Source of the DNA: Tropicimonas sp. IMCC34043 | Lineage (GTDB): Bacteria; Pseudomonadota; Alphaproteobacteria; Rhodobacterales; Rhodobacteraceae | Length of the DNA stretch: 64,000 nt | Reading direction: 5' to 3' | NCBI RefSeq assembly: GCF_003390845.1 | Contig: NZ_QMEK01000001.1 | Coordinates: forward strand, 1,302,001-1,366,000 | In this document: piece by piece, positions 1-7,496 of the stretch | Position numbering within the stretch: position 1 is the stretch's first letter | Layout of the letters: every line of letters begins with the position of its first letter | Made by a program: the position numbers and the translations under genes | Notes under the pieces: generated by a model | What the model was told of the DNA's origin: nothing | The model's database searches: none | Seen by the model: the letters and a program-made list of their open reading frames with translations, nothing else

Positions 1-246
1 GGCCCCTCGGTCGAACGCGAACTGGCGCTGCTGAAGGTCACGGGCACCGGCGAAAAGCGGGTCGAGGCGCTGCGGCTTGCCGACATCTTCCGCGCCAACG
101 CGGTCGACTCGACGCTCGAAAGCTTCATCTTCTCGATTGCCGGCTCGCCCGACAAGATCGACGCCTTCACCGAACTGATGCGACCGCTCGGCCTGACCGA
201 GATTGCCCGCACCGGTGTTGCCGCGCTGACCCGCGGCCCGAAATAA
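1..246 (+). CDS. ilvN: Acetolactate synthase small (regulatory) subunit, 3' end
   Basis: Only the last 81 codons are in the window; the gene enters from the left edge and ends in TAA at 244-246. The visible part matches the C-terminal half of IlvN, the regulatory subunit of acetohydroxyacid synthase, which catalyses the first common step of valine, leucine and isoleucine synthesis. The stretches ERELALLKV, RVEALRLADIF and FSIAGSPDKIDAF, and the ending GLTEIARTGVAALTRG, are typical of the ALS_ss_C domain in alphaproteobacteria. The N-terminal ACT domain, which binds the valine effector, is outside the window, and ilvB should lie upstream. A hairpin 10 bases after the stop may end the operon. 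Confidence 0.9.
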   Translation, partial: GPSVERELALLKVTGTGEKRVEALRLADIFRANAVDSTLESFIFSIAGSPDKIDAFTELMRPLGLTEIARTGVAALTRGPK

Positions 247-255
247 CCCGCGGTC

Positions 256-291
256 CCATTGCGGCGGCGCCCGCCCGCGTCGCCGCAATGG
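256..291 (+). terminator. Possible terminator hairpin after ilvN
   Basis: An 11-bp perfect inverted repeat (arms 256-266 and 281-291) begins 10 bases after the ilvN stop, with a 14-base loop. No T-run follows, so it is not a classical intrinsic terminator. It could be a terminator of the T-poor type seen in high-GC genomes, or an mRNA-stabilising stem. Confidence 0.45.
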
Positions 292-477
292 CCCGGCAGC
301 GGCTGACAAAAACGACCATTTCATCGATTTGACGACCTTCTTGCGCCAAAACCCACAGCCGTGGTGCGGTTGTTACCGCCAACTTGCGCGGCTTTGACGA
401 GGCGGGCGCAGTCTGAAGGGGCTCGAAGGCATTCCATGAACGGATCGCCCGGGCACCAACCAGCACCGGAGGTCCCG

Positions 478-924
478 ATGACATGCACCCCCACGACCCG
501 CCCCGCGATCTTTTCGGCAAAGCCTGCCGCAATTGCGCTTTTCGCCGCTCTCCTTGCCGCCCCGGCGCTTCAGGCCGATCCGATGACCTCAGGCCCGGCC
601 GTCACCGGCGACACCATCATCGTCCTTGAGTCCGCGACCGAGGGCACCGCCCTTGCCAGCGCCCGGATCGTCACCGAAACCGAATTTACCTGCCGTCCGC
701 GGTCGGGCAGCTGCCGCCGCGTCGGACATCGCGCCGCGGTCGTCGCCGAAGCGACCCCGACCGCGGCGCCCAGTGTCTATCCGGCCTGCCGGACGCGCTC
801 TGGCTCCTGCACGCGCAACCGGGCGCTGGAGGAAACGTCGGTCCTGGCGGGCCCTACCGTTGAACCTGTCAAAGCCTCCACGACCTGCCGTCGTCGCGGT
901 GGCGGCTGCGCGCACAGCCAATAG
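478..924 (+). CDS. Small secreted protein with three C-x6-C (CRxRxGxC) repeats, unknown function
   Basis: I do not recognise a named family. The start at 478 is chosen because GGAGG sits at 468-472; an upstream in-frame ATG at 433 lacks this and would bury the signal peptide. The 148-residue product begins with a signal peptide (hydrophobic core about residues 16-31, cleavage likely after ALQA near residue 33). The mature part carries three similar motifs of the form C-R-x-R-(S/G)-G-(S/G)-C, with cysteines at 72/79, 104/111 and 137/144. They are spaced almost evenly, 32-33 residues apart, and the last lies at the C-terminus. The pairs could form three small disulfide loops in the periplasm or bind metal. 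The rest is low complexity (Ala, Thr, Val). It stands alone, convergent with ccmG. The gap upstream (247-477) shows no clear promoter beyond TTGACG at 329-334. Confidence 0.6.
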   Translation: MTCTPTTRPAIFSAKPAAIALFAALLAAPALQADPMTSGPAVTGDTIIVLESATEGTALASARIVTETEFTCRPRSGSCRRVGHRAAVVAEATPTAAPSVYPACRTRSGSCTRNRALEETSVLAGPTVEPVKASTTCRRRGGGCAHSQ

Positions 925-947
925 CGATTTCGCCCGCACCCCTGATC

Positions 948-971
948 GGCCGGCAGCCGTGGCTGCTGGCC
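948..971. terminator. Hairpin between convergent genes
   Basis: A 10-bp stem (948-957 with 962-971, one G-T wobble) with a 4-base CGTG loop fills the 62-base gap between the convergent C-x6-C protein gene and ccmG. The position suits a two-way terminator, although neither strand has a good T-run. Confidence 0.5.
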
Positions 972-986
972 AGGCGCCCCCAAGGG

Positions 987-1532
987 TCAGCCGTTCGGCG
1001 CCGATGCCTTGGCAATCGCCGGCATGATGATGCCGTCCATAATATCGCTGGTGATCGGACCGGCAAACCGCAAAACGACTTTGCCCGTGCCGTCGATCAC
1101 GAAGGTTTCGGGCACGCCATAGACGCCCCAGTCAAGCCCGGTCCGGCCTTGCGGATCGGCGGCCGAAAGCTGGAAGGGATCGCCGAGGTCGTTCAGGAAA
1201 CCCAGCGCCTTGTCGTCCTTGTCCTTGTAGTTGATCCCGAACACCGGGATCCCCTGCTCGGTCATCCGCATCAGCTGCGGATGCTCGGCCCGGCAGGGCG
1301 CACACCAGCTGGCCCAGAAATTGACCAGCGTCACCTTGCCCTCGCGCAGCGCCGCATCGGTCAGAAGCGGCGCATCGCCCAGCGGCACGACCGCCAGCGC
1401 CGGAGCCTCCTGACCCTGCAGCGCCGTTGGCAGCGAATCCGGGTTGTCGCGGATCATGCCGGCATAGAACAGGCCTGCCACGGCCAGAAACAGGACCGGC
1501 GGCAGCACCATCAGGGGGGACAGCCTAGCCAT
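987..1532 (-). CDS. ccmG: Thiol:disulfide interchange protein CcmG/DsbE (HelX)
   Basis: This is the periplasmic, membrane-anchored thioredoxin-like protein that keeps apocytochrome c haem-binding cysteines reduced for haem attachment. The product has 181 residues: one N-terminal membrane anchor (about 5-25), then a thioredoxin fold with the active-site motif WCAPC at 76-80 and the family's GVYGVPETFVID segment containing the cis-proline. The length is normal for CcmG. It is the last gene of the minus-strand ccmA-B-C-D-G run and its start overlaps the end of ccmD by 8 bases, which suggests translational coupling. The ccmE, ccmF and ccmH genes are not here and should lie elsewhere, as is usual in Rhodobacterales. 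Confidence 0.93.
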   Translation of the reverse strand: MARLSPLMVLPPVLFLAVAGLFYAGMIRDNPDSLPTALQGQEAPALAVVPLGDAPLLTDAALREGKVTLVNFWASWCAPCRAEHPQLMRMTEQGIPVFGINYKDKDDKALGFLNDLGDPFQLSAADPQGRTGLDWGVYGVPETFVIDGTGKVVLRFAGPITSDIMDGIIMPAIAKASAPNG

Positions 1533-1722
1533 GCAATTCCGTCTCCTTCTTCGTGTCGGGGGTCACTTCTTTCGACATCCGGGCATTCTCGACCTCGCGC
1601 AGCGCCTGCCGGGTGCGAATGGACTGCCGCAGCGACACCCCGATCAGCACCAGAATCAGGGCAATCGTCACCCCATAGGCCGAAACCACCGCAACCGCGT
1701 ATTTTCCGAGATCGGGGATCAT
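1525..1722 (-). CDS. ccmD: Haem exporter protein CcmD
   Basis: A 65-residue protein between ccmC and ccmG, matching CcmD in size and position. CcmD is a small membrane protein that helps release haem-loaded CcmE from the CcmABC complex. It begins MIPDLGKYA, has one membrane segment (about residues 10-30) and a charged, helical cytoplasmic tail. Its ATG lies inside the ccmC stop (ATGA at 1719-1722), and its end overlaps ccmG by 8 bases. CcmD is poorly conserved, so the call rests on size, single-span topology and operon position. Confidence 0.88.
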   Translation of the reverse strand: MIPDLGKYAVAVVSAYGVTIALILVLIGVSLRQSIRTRQALREVENARMSKEVTPDTKKETELHG

Positions 1723-2447
1723 GCCATGCGTTCCCGCTGCAGCAGCGCCTTCAACCGCCGCGACCGGACCTCGGTCCGGGTCCGGATCAGCACCAGCATG
1801 ACGAAAAGCCCGACAAAGCCCGCAATCGACACCAGCAGCGGCCAATAGAACACATCCGCCACGTTTTCCTCCGCATCCATCGACAGCGACGCCCCCTGAT
1901 GCAGCCCCTGGTTCCAGAACACCAGGGCATAGCGGCTTAGGATGGCAAAGACCGAGCCGACGATGCAGAGAACCGATGTCAGTTCCGCCGCGGTGTCGGG
2001 ATTGTCGATGGCGGCCCAGAGCGCCATGTAGCCGAGATAGAACAGGAACAGGATCAGGAACGAGGTCAGCCGCGGATCCCAGGCCCACCAGGTGCCCCAC
2101 ATCGGCTGGCCCCAGATCGCCCCGGTGATCAGCGCGATCAGCGTCATCGTCGCCCCGATGGGAGCCGCCGCCTTGGCGGCGAGCGCCGAGACGTGGTGGC
2201 GGCGGATCAGCCAGACAAGCGATGTCACCAGCATCATCAACCAGGCGTTGATCGCCACCATGGCCGAGGGCACGTGGATATAGATGATCTTGACGGTCGA
2301 GCCTTGTCGGAAATCGTCCGGGGTCAGGAAGAATCCCCAGCCCAGCCCAATGACCAGCGCAGCGATCGCGCCGACAGACACCCATGGCAGCACGGCCCCC
2401 GAGAGAGCCATGAAACGTCTCGGATTTGCGTATTCCCAAAGCGACAT
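1719..2447 (-). CDS. ccmC: Haem exporter membrane protein CcmC
   Basis: CcmC (HelC) handles haem at the periplasmic face and loads it onto CcmE. The 242-residue product has about six membrane segments. It carries the family's tryptophan-rich signature (WWAWDPRL at 120-127) and two histidines in the expected periplasmic loops (His58 in IYIHVPSA, His183 in NQGLHQGAS), which act as external haem ligands. An in-frame ATG 12 codons upstream (2483) exists, but starting at MSLWEYANP gives the usual HelC length. It overlaps ccmD by 4 bases and lies 56 bases downstream of ccmB. Confidence 0.93.
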   Translation of the reverse strand: MSLWEYANPRRFMALSGAVLPWVSVGAIAALVIGLGWGFFLTPDDFRQGSTVKIIYIHVPSAMVAINAWLMMLVTSLVWLIRRHHVSALAAKAAAPIGATMTLIALITGAIWGQPMWGTWWAWDPRLTSFLILFLFYLGYMALWAAIDNPDTAAELTSVLCIVGSVFAILSRYALVFWNQGLHQGASLSMDAEENVADVFYWPLLVSIAGFVGLFVMLVLIRTRTEVRSRRLKALLQRERMA

Positions 2448-2503
2448 CGACGGGACCCTATTCCTTCCTTCCGGCACGCTCAACGCACCCTAACCCCGGC
2501 GCG

Positions 2504-3160
2504 TCAGCGCAGGTTGATACGGATTGCCGCAGCCGAGGCGAAGGGCAGGAGTGCAATCGTCGCAAGCGTGATCCCGGCCAGAAGTGCAAGCGGAGTCGTG
2601 GGTGCCATGCCCGCGGCACCGCGCCGCGCGACCTCGGCGCCGAAAATAAGTGTCGGTACGTAAAGCGGCAGCACGATCAGCGACAGCAGCAGCCCGCCAC
2701 GCTTCAACCCCACCGTCAGCGCCGCCCCGAAGGTGCCGATGACCGACAGCGCCGGGGTGCCGATGGCCAGCGACAGGGTCAGCCAGAAGTATCCCGGCCC
2801 CGGCAGGTTCAGCAGCACGCCCAGAACCGGCGCGACCAGCGTCAGCGGCAGCCCGGTGGTCAGCCAGTGCGCCAGCGCCTTGACCGAGGCCACAGCCTCG
2901 AGCGGGATCGGCGCCGTCGCGAGCAGTTCCAGCGAGCCGTCCTCGTAATCGAGCGCCAGGATCCGGTCGAGCGACAGCAGGCAGCTCAGCAGCGCGCCGA
3001 TCCAGAGAATGCCGGCGGCAATCCCCGCAAGAATCGCGGAGTCGGGACCGACCGCAAACGGGGTCAGCGTGACCACGATCAAGAAGAAGACGAGCGCGAG
3101 GCCAAAGCCGCCGCCTGCCCGCACCGAAAGGGCAAGGTCGCGCTGCAGCAGGGCGATCAC
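2504..3160 (-). CDS. ccmB: Haem exporter membrane protein CcmB
   Basis: CcmB is the membrane subunit of the CcmAB ABC module, whose ATP hydrolysis releases holo-CcmE from CcmC. The 218 residues form about six membrane helices. The N-terminal [17 protein letters not shown] and the conserved stretch [15 protein letters not shown] are typical of the family. The start overlaps the ccmA stop by 4 bases (ATGA at 3157-3160), so the two are almost certainly translationally coupled. Confidence 0.93.
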   Translation of the reverse strand: MIALLQRDLALSVRAGGGFGLALVFFLIVVTLTPFAVGPDSAILAGIAAGILWIGALLSCLLSLDRILALDYEDGSLELLATAPIPLEAVASVKALAHWLTTGLPLTLVAPVLGVLLNLPGPGYFWLTLSLAIGTPALSVIGTFGAALTVGLKRGGLLLSLIVLPLYVPTLIFGAEVARRGAAGMAPTTPLALLAGITLATIALLPFASAAAIRINLR

Positions 3161-3777
3161 AGGAAAGCCTCGTCAAAGGCCGCGTGCTCGGGCGGCGGAA
3201 CGGCGCGGAACGGCGCAAGCTCCAGCAATCTCGCGCCTGCCAGCCCAAGGTCGATATGGGTGGCAATCACCGCAAGCCCGCCCGCCGCCAGATGCGCCGC
3301 GACCGCCGCGGCAAACAGCCCGACGCTGTCGGTATCAAGGGAAACGGTGGGTTCGTCGAACAGCCAGACCGGCCGCCCGGTCACGACCATGCGGGCCAGC
3401 CCCAGCCGCCGCTTCTGCCCGGCCGAAAGGCTGCCGGCGGGACGCTCGGACAGGCTTTCGAGGTTGAAGCCGGCAAGGGCTGCGCCGATGTCGCCGGTGC
3501 CGTGCAGCCTCGCCCAGAAGGTCAGGTTTTCAGCCACGCTCAGCGTCGCCTTGATCCCGTCGGCGTGCGAGGCATAGGCCATCGCCTCGGGTCCGGGGTC
3601 AAAGCTCCCCTCGTCGGCCGGCTGCAGCCCGGCAAGGGTCCGCAAGAGCGTCGTCTTGCCGACGCCGTTCGGCCCCCGCAACACCAGCACCTGACCCGGC
3701 GCCAGCCGAAAGCCCACGCCTTCGAGAACGCGCATCCCACCGCGAACACAGGCCAGATTCGTTACTGTCAGTTCCAT
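3157..3777 (-). CDS. ccmA: Haem exporter ATP-binding protein CcmA
   Basis: The cytoplasmic ATPase of the cytochrome c maturation ABC complex. The 206-residue length is normal. It contains Walker A GPNGVGKT (35-42), signature motif LSAGQ (117-121), Walker B VWLFDEP (137-143) and the switch histidine in IATHIDLGL. It is the first gene of the ccmABCDG cluster. The 130-base gap upstream, towards the Mth938-like gene, may hold its promoter, but I see no convincing one. The cluster may instead be read through from the sec genes, which lie in the same direction. Confidence 0.95.
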   Translation of the reverse strand: MELTVTNLACVRGGMRVLEGVGFRLAPGQVLVLRGPNGVGKTTLLRTLAGLQPADEGSFDPGPEAMAYASHADGIKATLSVAENLTFWARLHGTGDIGAALAGFNLESLSERPAGSLSAGQKRRLGLARMVVTGRPVWLFDEPTVSLDTDSVGLFAAAVAAHLAAGGLAVIATHIDLGLAGARLLELAPFRAVPPPEHAAFDEAFL

Positions 3778-3907
3778 GATCCGCGCTTACCGCAAGACTG
3801 GAGCAGGCGAAAGCGCTCCGGCCAACTGCTGTCGGGTCGCATCAATCCCGCCGGTATGGCAGGGCACCCAGGACGCCTTCATGAGCCCGACAGGCATTTT
3901 GGCGACG

Positions 3908-4264
3908 CTAGATCGCGATCACTGCCGCCGCGACGCGACGGCCTTCGGACAGCAGCACATTATAGGTGCGGCAGGCCGAGGGGGTGGACATGATTTCAAC
4001 CCCGATCCCGGCTGCCTCGACCGCCCGGCGCAAGACTGCGGGAATTTGCCCCATCTCGCCGCCGGTGCCGAGCAGAACGAAGTCGATCCGCGAGGCGAGC
4101 GCAACGATGGCGTCGGCATCGTCGTAGCCGCCCCAGGCGGCAACGCCCGCATCCGACACCAGCAGGTGACCCTCGCGAACCTCGCCGCCAAGCCGGAAAA
4201 ACCCGGGGCCGTAGCCCTCGAAATGCCGCGCCCCTGAAAACGAGACCTCGTTGATCCGCATCAC
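3908..4264 (-). CDS. Mth938-like domain protein (DUF498 family)
   Basis: A 118-residue protein of the Mth938/DUF498 family, whose mitochondrial relative NDUFAF3 is a complex I assembly factor; the bacterial function is not established. Typical features are the opening INEVSFSGARHFEGYGPGFFRL, the central FVLLGTGGEMG and the end segment where YNVLLSEGRRVAAAVI is characteristic. It follows secF by 47 bases on the same strand. From memory, a gene of this family next to secF is common in Rhodobacterales, and a link to membrane protein biogenesis is only inferred from that neighbourhood. Confidence 0.85.
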   Translation of the reverse strand: MMRINEVSFSGARHFEGYGPGFFRLGGEVREGHLLVSDAGVAAWGGYDDADAIVALASRIDFVLLGTGGEMGQIPAVLRRAVEAAGIGVEIMSTPSACRTYNVLLSEGRRVAAAVIAI

Positions 4265-4311
4265 GTCCTCCTTGCCCCGGCACTGCGCCGCGGCTACGCC
4301 CGCTCGGCCAA

Positions 4312-5280
4312 TCAGGCGTCGATGTTGGCGTACTGGGTGCCTGCACCGGCACTGGGCTTCGACCAGTCGCGTTTGACCCCGAGCTTGAGCACAATCGTCG
4401 AGGCGATGAAGATCGACGAATACGTCCCGACCACAATGCCCCAGATCATCGCGAAAACGAAGCCCCGGATCACGTCGCCGCCAAGCGTAAACATCGCGAT
4501 CAGCGCGATCAGCGTCGTGAACGAGGTCATGGTGGTCCGGCTGAGCGTCTCGTTGATCGAAAGGTTCAGCACGTCCCGCAGTTCCATCTTCTTGAAACGG
4601 CGCAGGTTTTCGCGCACCCGGTCAAAGACCACGACGGTGTCGTTCAGCGAATAGCCGATGATGGTCAGAAGGGCGGCGATGATCGTCAGGTCGAACCGGA
4701 TCTGCAGCATGCAGAAGACCCCGATCGTCAGCGTCACGTCGTGCACCAGCGACAGCACCGCGCCGACCGAGAACTGCCACTCGAACCGCAGCCAGATATA
4801 GATCAGACAGGCCGCAATCGCCAGCACGACCGACAGCACTGCGACCTGCACCAATTCGCCCGAGACCTTCGGCCCGACACTTTCGACAGAGGGGAAGGTG
4901 ATCGAGGGATCGAAGGTCTGCAGCGCCGCCTCGATCTGCGCGATGACCTCCGGCGTGATCGACTCGTCGCCGCCCTGTTCCTGAATGCGGATCTGGGAAA
5001 CGTGCTGCCCGGCACTGGCCGCGGCATCGAAGACCTCGGTGATCGACACATCGCCAAGGTTCAGCGGGGCAAGCGCCTGCCGATAGGCACCGACATCCAC
5101 GGTCTGGACGCTTGCGGTGCGGATCGTCGTGCCGCCCAGAAAGTCGATGCCGAAGTTCAGCCCGACGGTGAAGAACAGCACCACCGAGGCCGCCATTGCC
5201 AGCACCGAAAGGCCGGCGAAGACCTTCCAGAACCTGAAGAAATCGATGTTGGTGTTTTGGGGAACCAGTCTCAGGCGCAT
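4312..5280 (-). CDS. secF: Protein translocase subunit SecF
   Basis: SecF pairs with SecD to use the proton-motive force to pull exported proteins through SecYEG. The product has 322 residues. TM1 lies near 20-40, followed by the motif LNFGIDFLGGTTI, a periplasmic P1-like domain, then five clustered helices containing SLVHDVTLTIGVF and GYSLNDTVVVFDRVREN, both SecF hallmarks. It starts one base after the secD stop, so it is translated with secD. The stop is followed by the Mth938-like gene on the same strand. Confidence 0.96.
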   Translation of the reverse strand: MRLRLVPQNTNIDFFRFWKVFAGLSVLAMAASVVLFFTVGLNFGIDFLGGTTIRTASVQTVDVGAYRQALAPLNLGDVSITEVFDAAASAGQHVSQIRIQEQGGDESITPEVIAQIEAALQTFDPSITFPSVESVGPKVSGELVQVAVLSVVLAIAACLIYIWLRFEWQFSVGAVLSLVHDVTLTIGVFCMLQIRFDLTIIAALLTIIGYSLNDTVVVFDRVRENLRRFKKMELRDVLNLSINETLSRTTMTSFTTLIALIAMFTLGGDVIRGFVFAMIWGIVVGTYSSIFIASTIVLKLGVKRDWSKPSAGAGTQYANIDA

Positions 5281-5281
5281 C

Positions 5282-6943
5282 TCAGACCTCGATCGTCTTG
5301 GGGCGACGGCGTTCGAACCACATCACGATGATCAGACGGGTCACATAGACCGCGCAGAAGACCGAGGTGACGATGCCGATGGCCAGCGTGACCGCAAACC
5401 CGCGGACCGGGCCGGTGCCGAGCGCATAGAGGATGCCGGCAGTGATGAGGGTGGTGATGTTGGCGTCGATGATCGCCGACATTGCCTTTTCATAGCCGAT
5501 CTCGATGGCGCGTGCCGGGCCGCGGGCGGTCCGCAACTCCTCGCGGATCCGTTCGAAGATCAGCACGTTCGCATCGACCGCCATACCGACGGTCAGCGCG
5601 ATACCGGCGATGCCGGGCAGCGTCAGCGTCGCACCGATCAGCGACAGCAGGCCAAAGATCATGCCGATGTTGATGACCAGAGCGACATTGGCGAACAGAC
5701 CGAACAGACCATAGCTCGCCCACATGAAGAACAGCACCGCGACGAAGGCGACCGCGGTGGCGGTACGACCGGCGTCGATGCTGTCCTGCCCCAGTTCGGG
5801 GCCGATGGTGCGTTCCTGCAGGAAGGTCATCTTGGCCGGCAGGGCACCGGCGCGCAGCAGCACGGCAAGCTGGGTCGAATCCTCGATCGTGAAGCTGCCG
5901 GTGATGATCCCCGAGCCGCCGGCGATGTGGTCCTGGATCACCGGCGCCGAAATCACCTCGTTGTCGAGCACGATGGCGAAGGGCTCGCCGATGTGGCCGG
6001 CCGTGTAATCCCCGAACTTGCGCGCGCCCGCCGGGTTGAAGCGGAAGCTCACCGCCGGTCGGCCATTCTGGTCGAACGAGGGCTGGGCGTCGGTCAGATC
6101 CTCGCCCGACACCACCGAGCCGCGCTCGACAATGTAATAGACCCCCTGGTCGTCCATCGAGGGCAGCACCTCGTTGCCGACGCCGGGATCGGCCTGCGGG
6201 TCCGGGGTGCGGCCGACGACGCCGCGGAAGGTCAGCTGTGCCGTGGTGCCGATCAGCGCCTTCAATTCGTCGGCGGATCCGATGCCGGGCACCTGGATCA
6301 CGATCCGGTCCTCGCCCTGACGCTGGATCGACGGCTCGCGGGTGCCGACCTCGTCGACCCGCCGGCGCACGATCTCGAGCGTCTGGCGAATGGTGCGGTC
6401 GTCGGTCGCCTGCTTTTCGGCGTCCGAAAGCTGGACGGTCAGCACATCGCCCTGCCCGCTGACCACGATGTCGTTCGATCCGACGCCGGTCAGGTTCAGG
6501 ATCGGACGCTGCAGCTTGCGCACGACTTCAAGCGCCCGCTCCATCCCCTCGGGGTTACCGATCCGGATTTCCAGCACACCCGGCGCGCCCTCGACCCGGC
6601 GGATCGCGCCGACGGTGTCGCGCTCGGCGCGCAGTGCGTCGCGAACCTCGGGCCAATAGCCGTCCATGCGGTCGGCATAGACGTCCTGCACCTGGACCTC
6701 GCCCAGCAGATAGGCGCCGCCGCGAAGGTCGAGCCCGAGGTTCACAAGGTTCGATGGCAGGAACGACGGCCAGCCCGCGACGGCAGCCTCGCGCTCGGGC
6801 GTCTCGCCCTGCTTCTCGATCGCCTTGATCGCATCGTTGTGCTGCTCGACCCGGTTATAGAACAGGTTCGGCAGCGCCATGGCCAACGTCAGGGCAACAA
6901 CGCCCCAGATCAGCAGGCGTTTCCAGAAAGGAATATTCAGCAT
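5282..6943 (-). CDS. secD: Protein translocase subunit SecD
   Basis: A 553-residue partner of SecF. The N-terminal membrane helix is followed by the signature NLGLDLRGGAYLLGEV. A long periplasmic region contains the P1 head and the conserved PGIGSADELKALIGTTAQLTFR. The C-terminal RND-like helices carry the motifs GMAVDANVLIFERIREELR and GTGPVRGFAVTLAIGI. The length fits other alphaproteobacterial SecD proteins. It lies 50 bases downstream of yajC, forming yajC-secD-secF. Confidence 0.96.
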   Translation of the reverse strand: MLNIPFWKRLLIWGVVALTLAMALPNLFYNRVEQHNDAIKAIEKQGETPEREAAVAGWPSFLPSNLVNLGLDLRGGAYLLGEVQVQDVYADRMDGYWPEVRDALRAERDTVGAIRRVEGAPGVLEIRIGNPEGMERALEVVRKLQRPILNLTGVGSNDIVVSGQGDVLTVQLSDAEKQATDDRTIRQTLEIVRRRVDEVGTREPSIQRQGEDRIVIQVPGIGSADELKALIGTTAQLTFRGVVGRTPDPQADPGVGNEVLPSMDDQGVYYIVERGSVVSGEDLTDAQPSFDQNGRPAVSFRFNPAGARKFGDYTAGHIGEPFAIVLDNEVISAPVIQDHIAGGSGIITGSFTIEDSTQLAVLLRAGALPAKMTFLQERTIGPELGQDSIDAGRTATAVAFVAVLFFMWASYGLFGLFANVALVINIGMIFGLLSLIGATLTLPGIAGIALTVGMAVDANVLIFERIREELRTARGPARAIEIGYEKAMSAIIDANITTLITAGILYALGTGPVRGFAVTLAIGIVTSVFCAVYVTRLIIVMWFERRRPKTIEV

Positions 6944-6993
6944 CGGATGGGGCCTTTCAGCCTCGGATCATCGGCGAACGAGCGTCTGGGGCC

Positions 6994-7326
6994 TCAGGCC
7001 TCCGCGGCGGGCTCGGTCTTGCTCAGGACCTGAGCGACCGTGCTGCGCACGATGCGCACCTTGACGCCCTCGGCGATCTCGACCTCAAGCTCGCCCTCGT
7101 CGCGGACCTTGCTGACCTTGCCGATAATGCCGCCCTGGGTGACGATTTGATCGCCCCGGCGCAGTTCACTCACCATCTTCTGGTGCTGCTTCACCTTCTT
7201 CTGCTGCGGACGGATCAGCAGGAAATACATGATCGCGAAGATCAGGATAAGCGGCAGGAACTGCATGATGGCGCCAGCGCCACCGGCGCCTCCGGCGGCC
7301 TGAGCATAGGCGGGCGTTGCGAACAT
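6994..7326 (-). CDS. yajC: Preprotein translocase subunit YajC
   Basis: YajC is the small single-span accessory protein of the SecDF complex. The 110-residue product has a hydrophobic helix (about residues 21-40) containing MYFLLIRPQQKKVK, the family hallmark, then the cytoplasmic domain with MVSELRRGDQIVTQGGIIGKV. It is the first gene of the sec operon, and a promoter-like sequence (TTGCCA-N17-TAAGTT) lies 50-80 bases upstream. Confidence 0.95.
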   Translation of the reverse strand: MFATPAYAQAAGGAGGAGAIMQFLPLILIFAIMYFLLIRPQQKKVKQHQKMVSELRRGDQIVTQGGIIGKVSKVRDEGELEVEIAEGVKVRIVRSTVAQVLSKTEPAAEA

Positions 7327-7377
7327 GGGGAAACCCTCGTTTGGACTGCGGGGGATGCCCCCCTTTGATTGGCGCGG

Positions 7378-7406
7378 AACTTATGTGCGGCGCGGGGCAA
7401 TGGCAA
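7378..7406 (-). promoter_or_regulatory. Candidate promoter of yajC-secDF
   Basis: On the minus strand a -35-like TTGCCA (7401-7406) is separated by 17 bases from a -10-like TAAGTT (7378-7383). It lies about 50 bases upstream of the yajC ATG, an ordinary leader length. A short GGGGG-ATG-CCCCC stem occurs in the leader. Confidence 0.45.
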
Positions 7407-7496
7407 GGCGAAGGGTTCAAGGTATCACAGCGGCGTGGAACGCGGGTGGACGCAGGTGCCGCCGGAGACTAGCGTCGCCGCATCCGGATAGGACGA

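Noticed and set aside
3829-3893. 8-bp inverted repeat CTGTCGGG/CCCGACAG between the Mth938-like gene and ccmA
   Set aside because: The spacer is about 50 bases and neither strand shows terminator or operator features, so it may be chance.
5117-7033. 638-codon open frame antisense to secD
   Set aside because: It mirrors the codon pattern of secD in GC-rich DNA; the product is rich in Asp, Arg, His and Gln with no domain.
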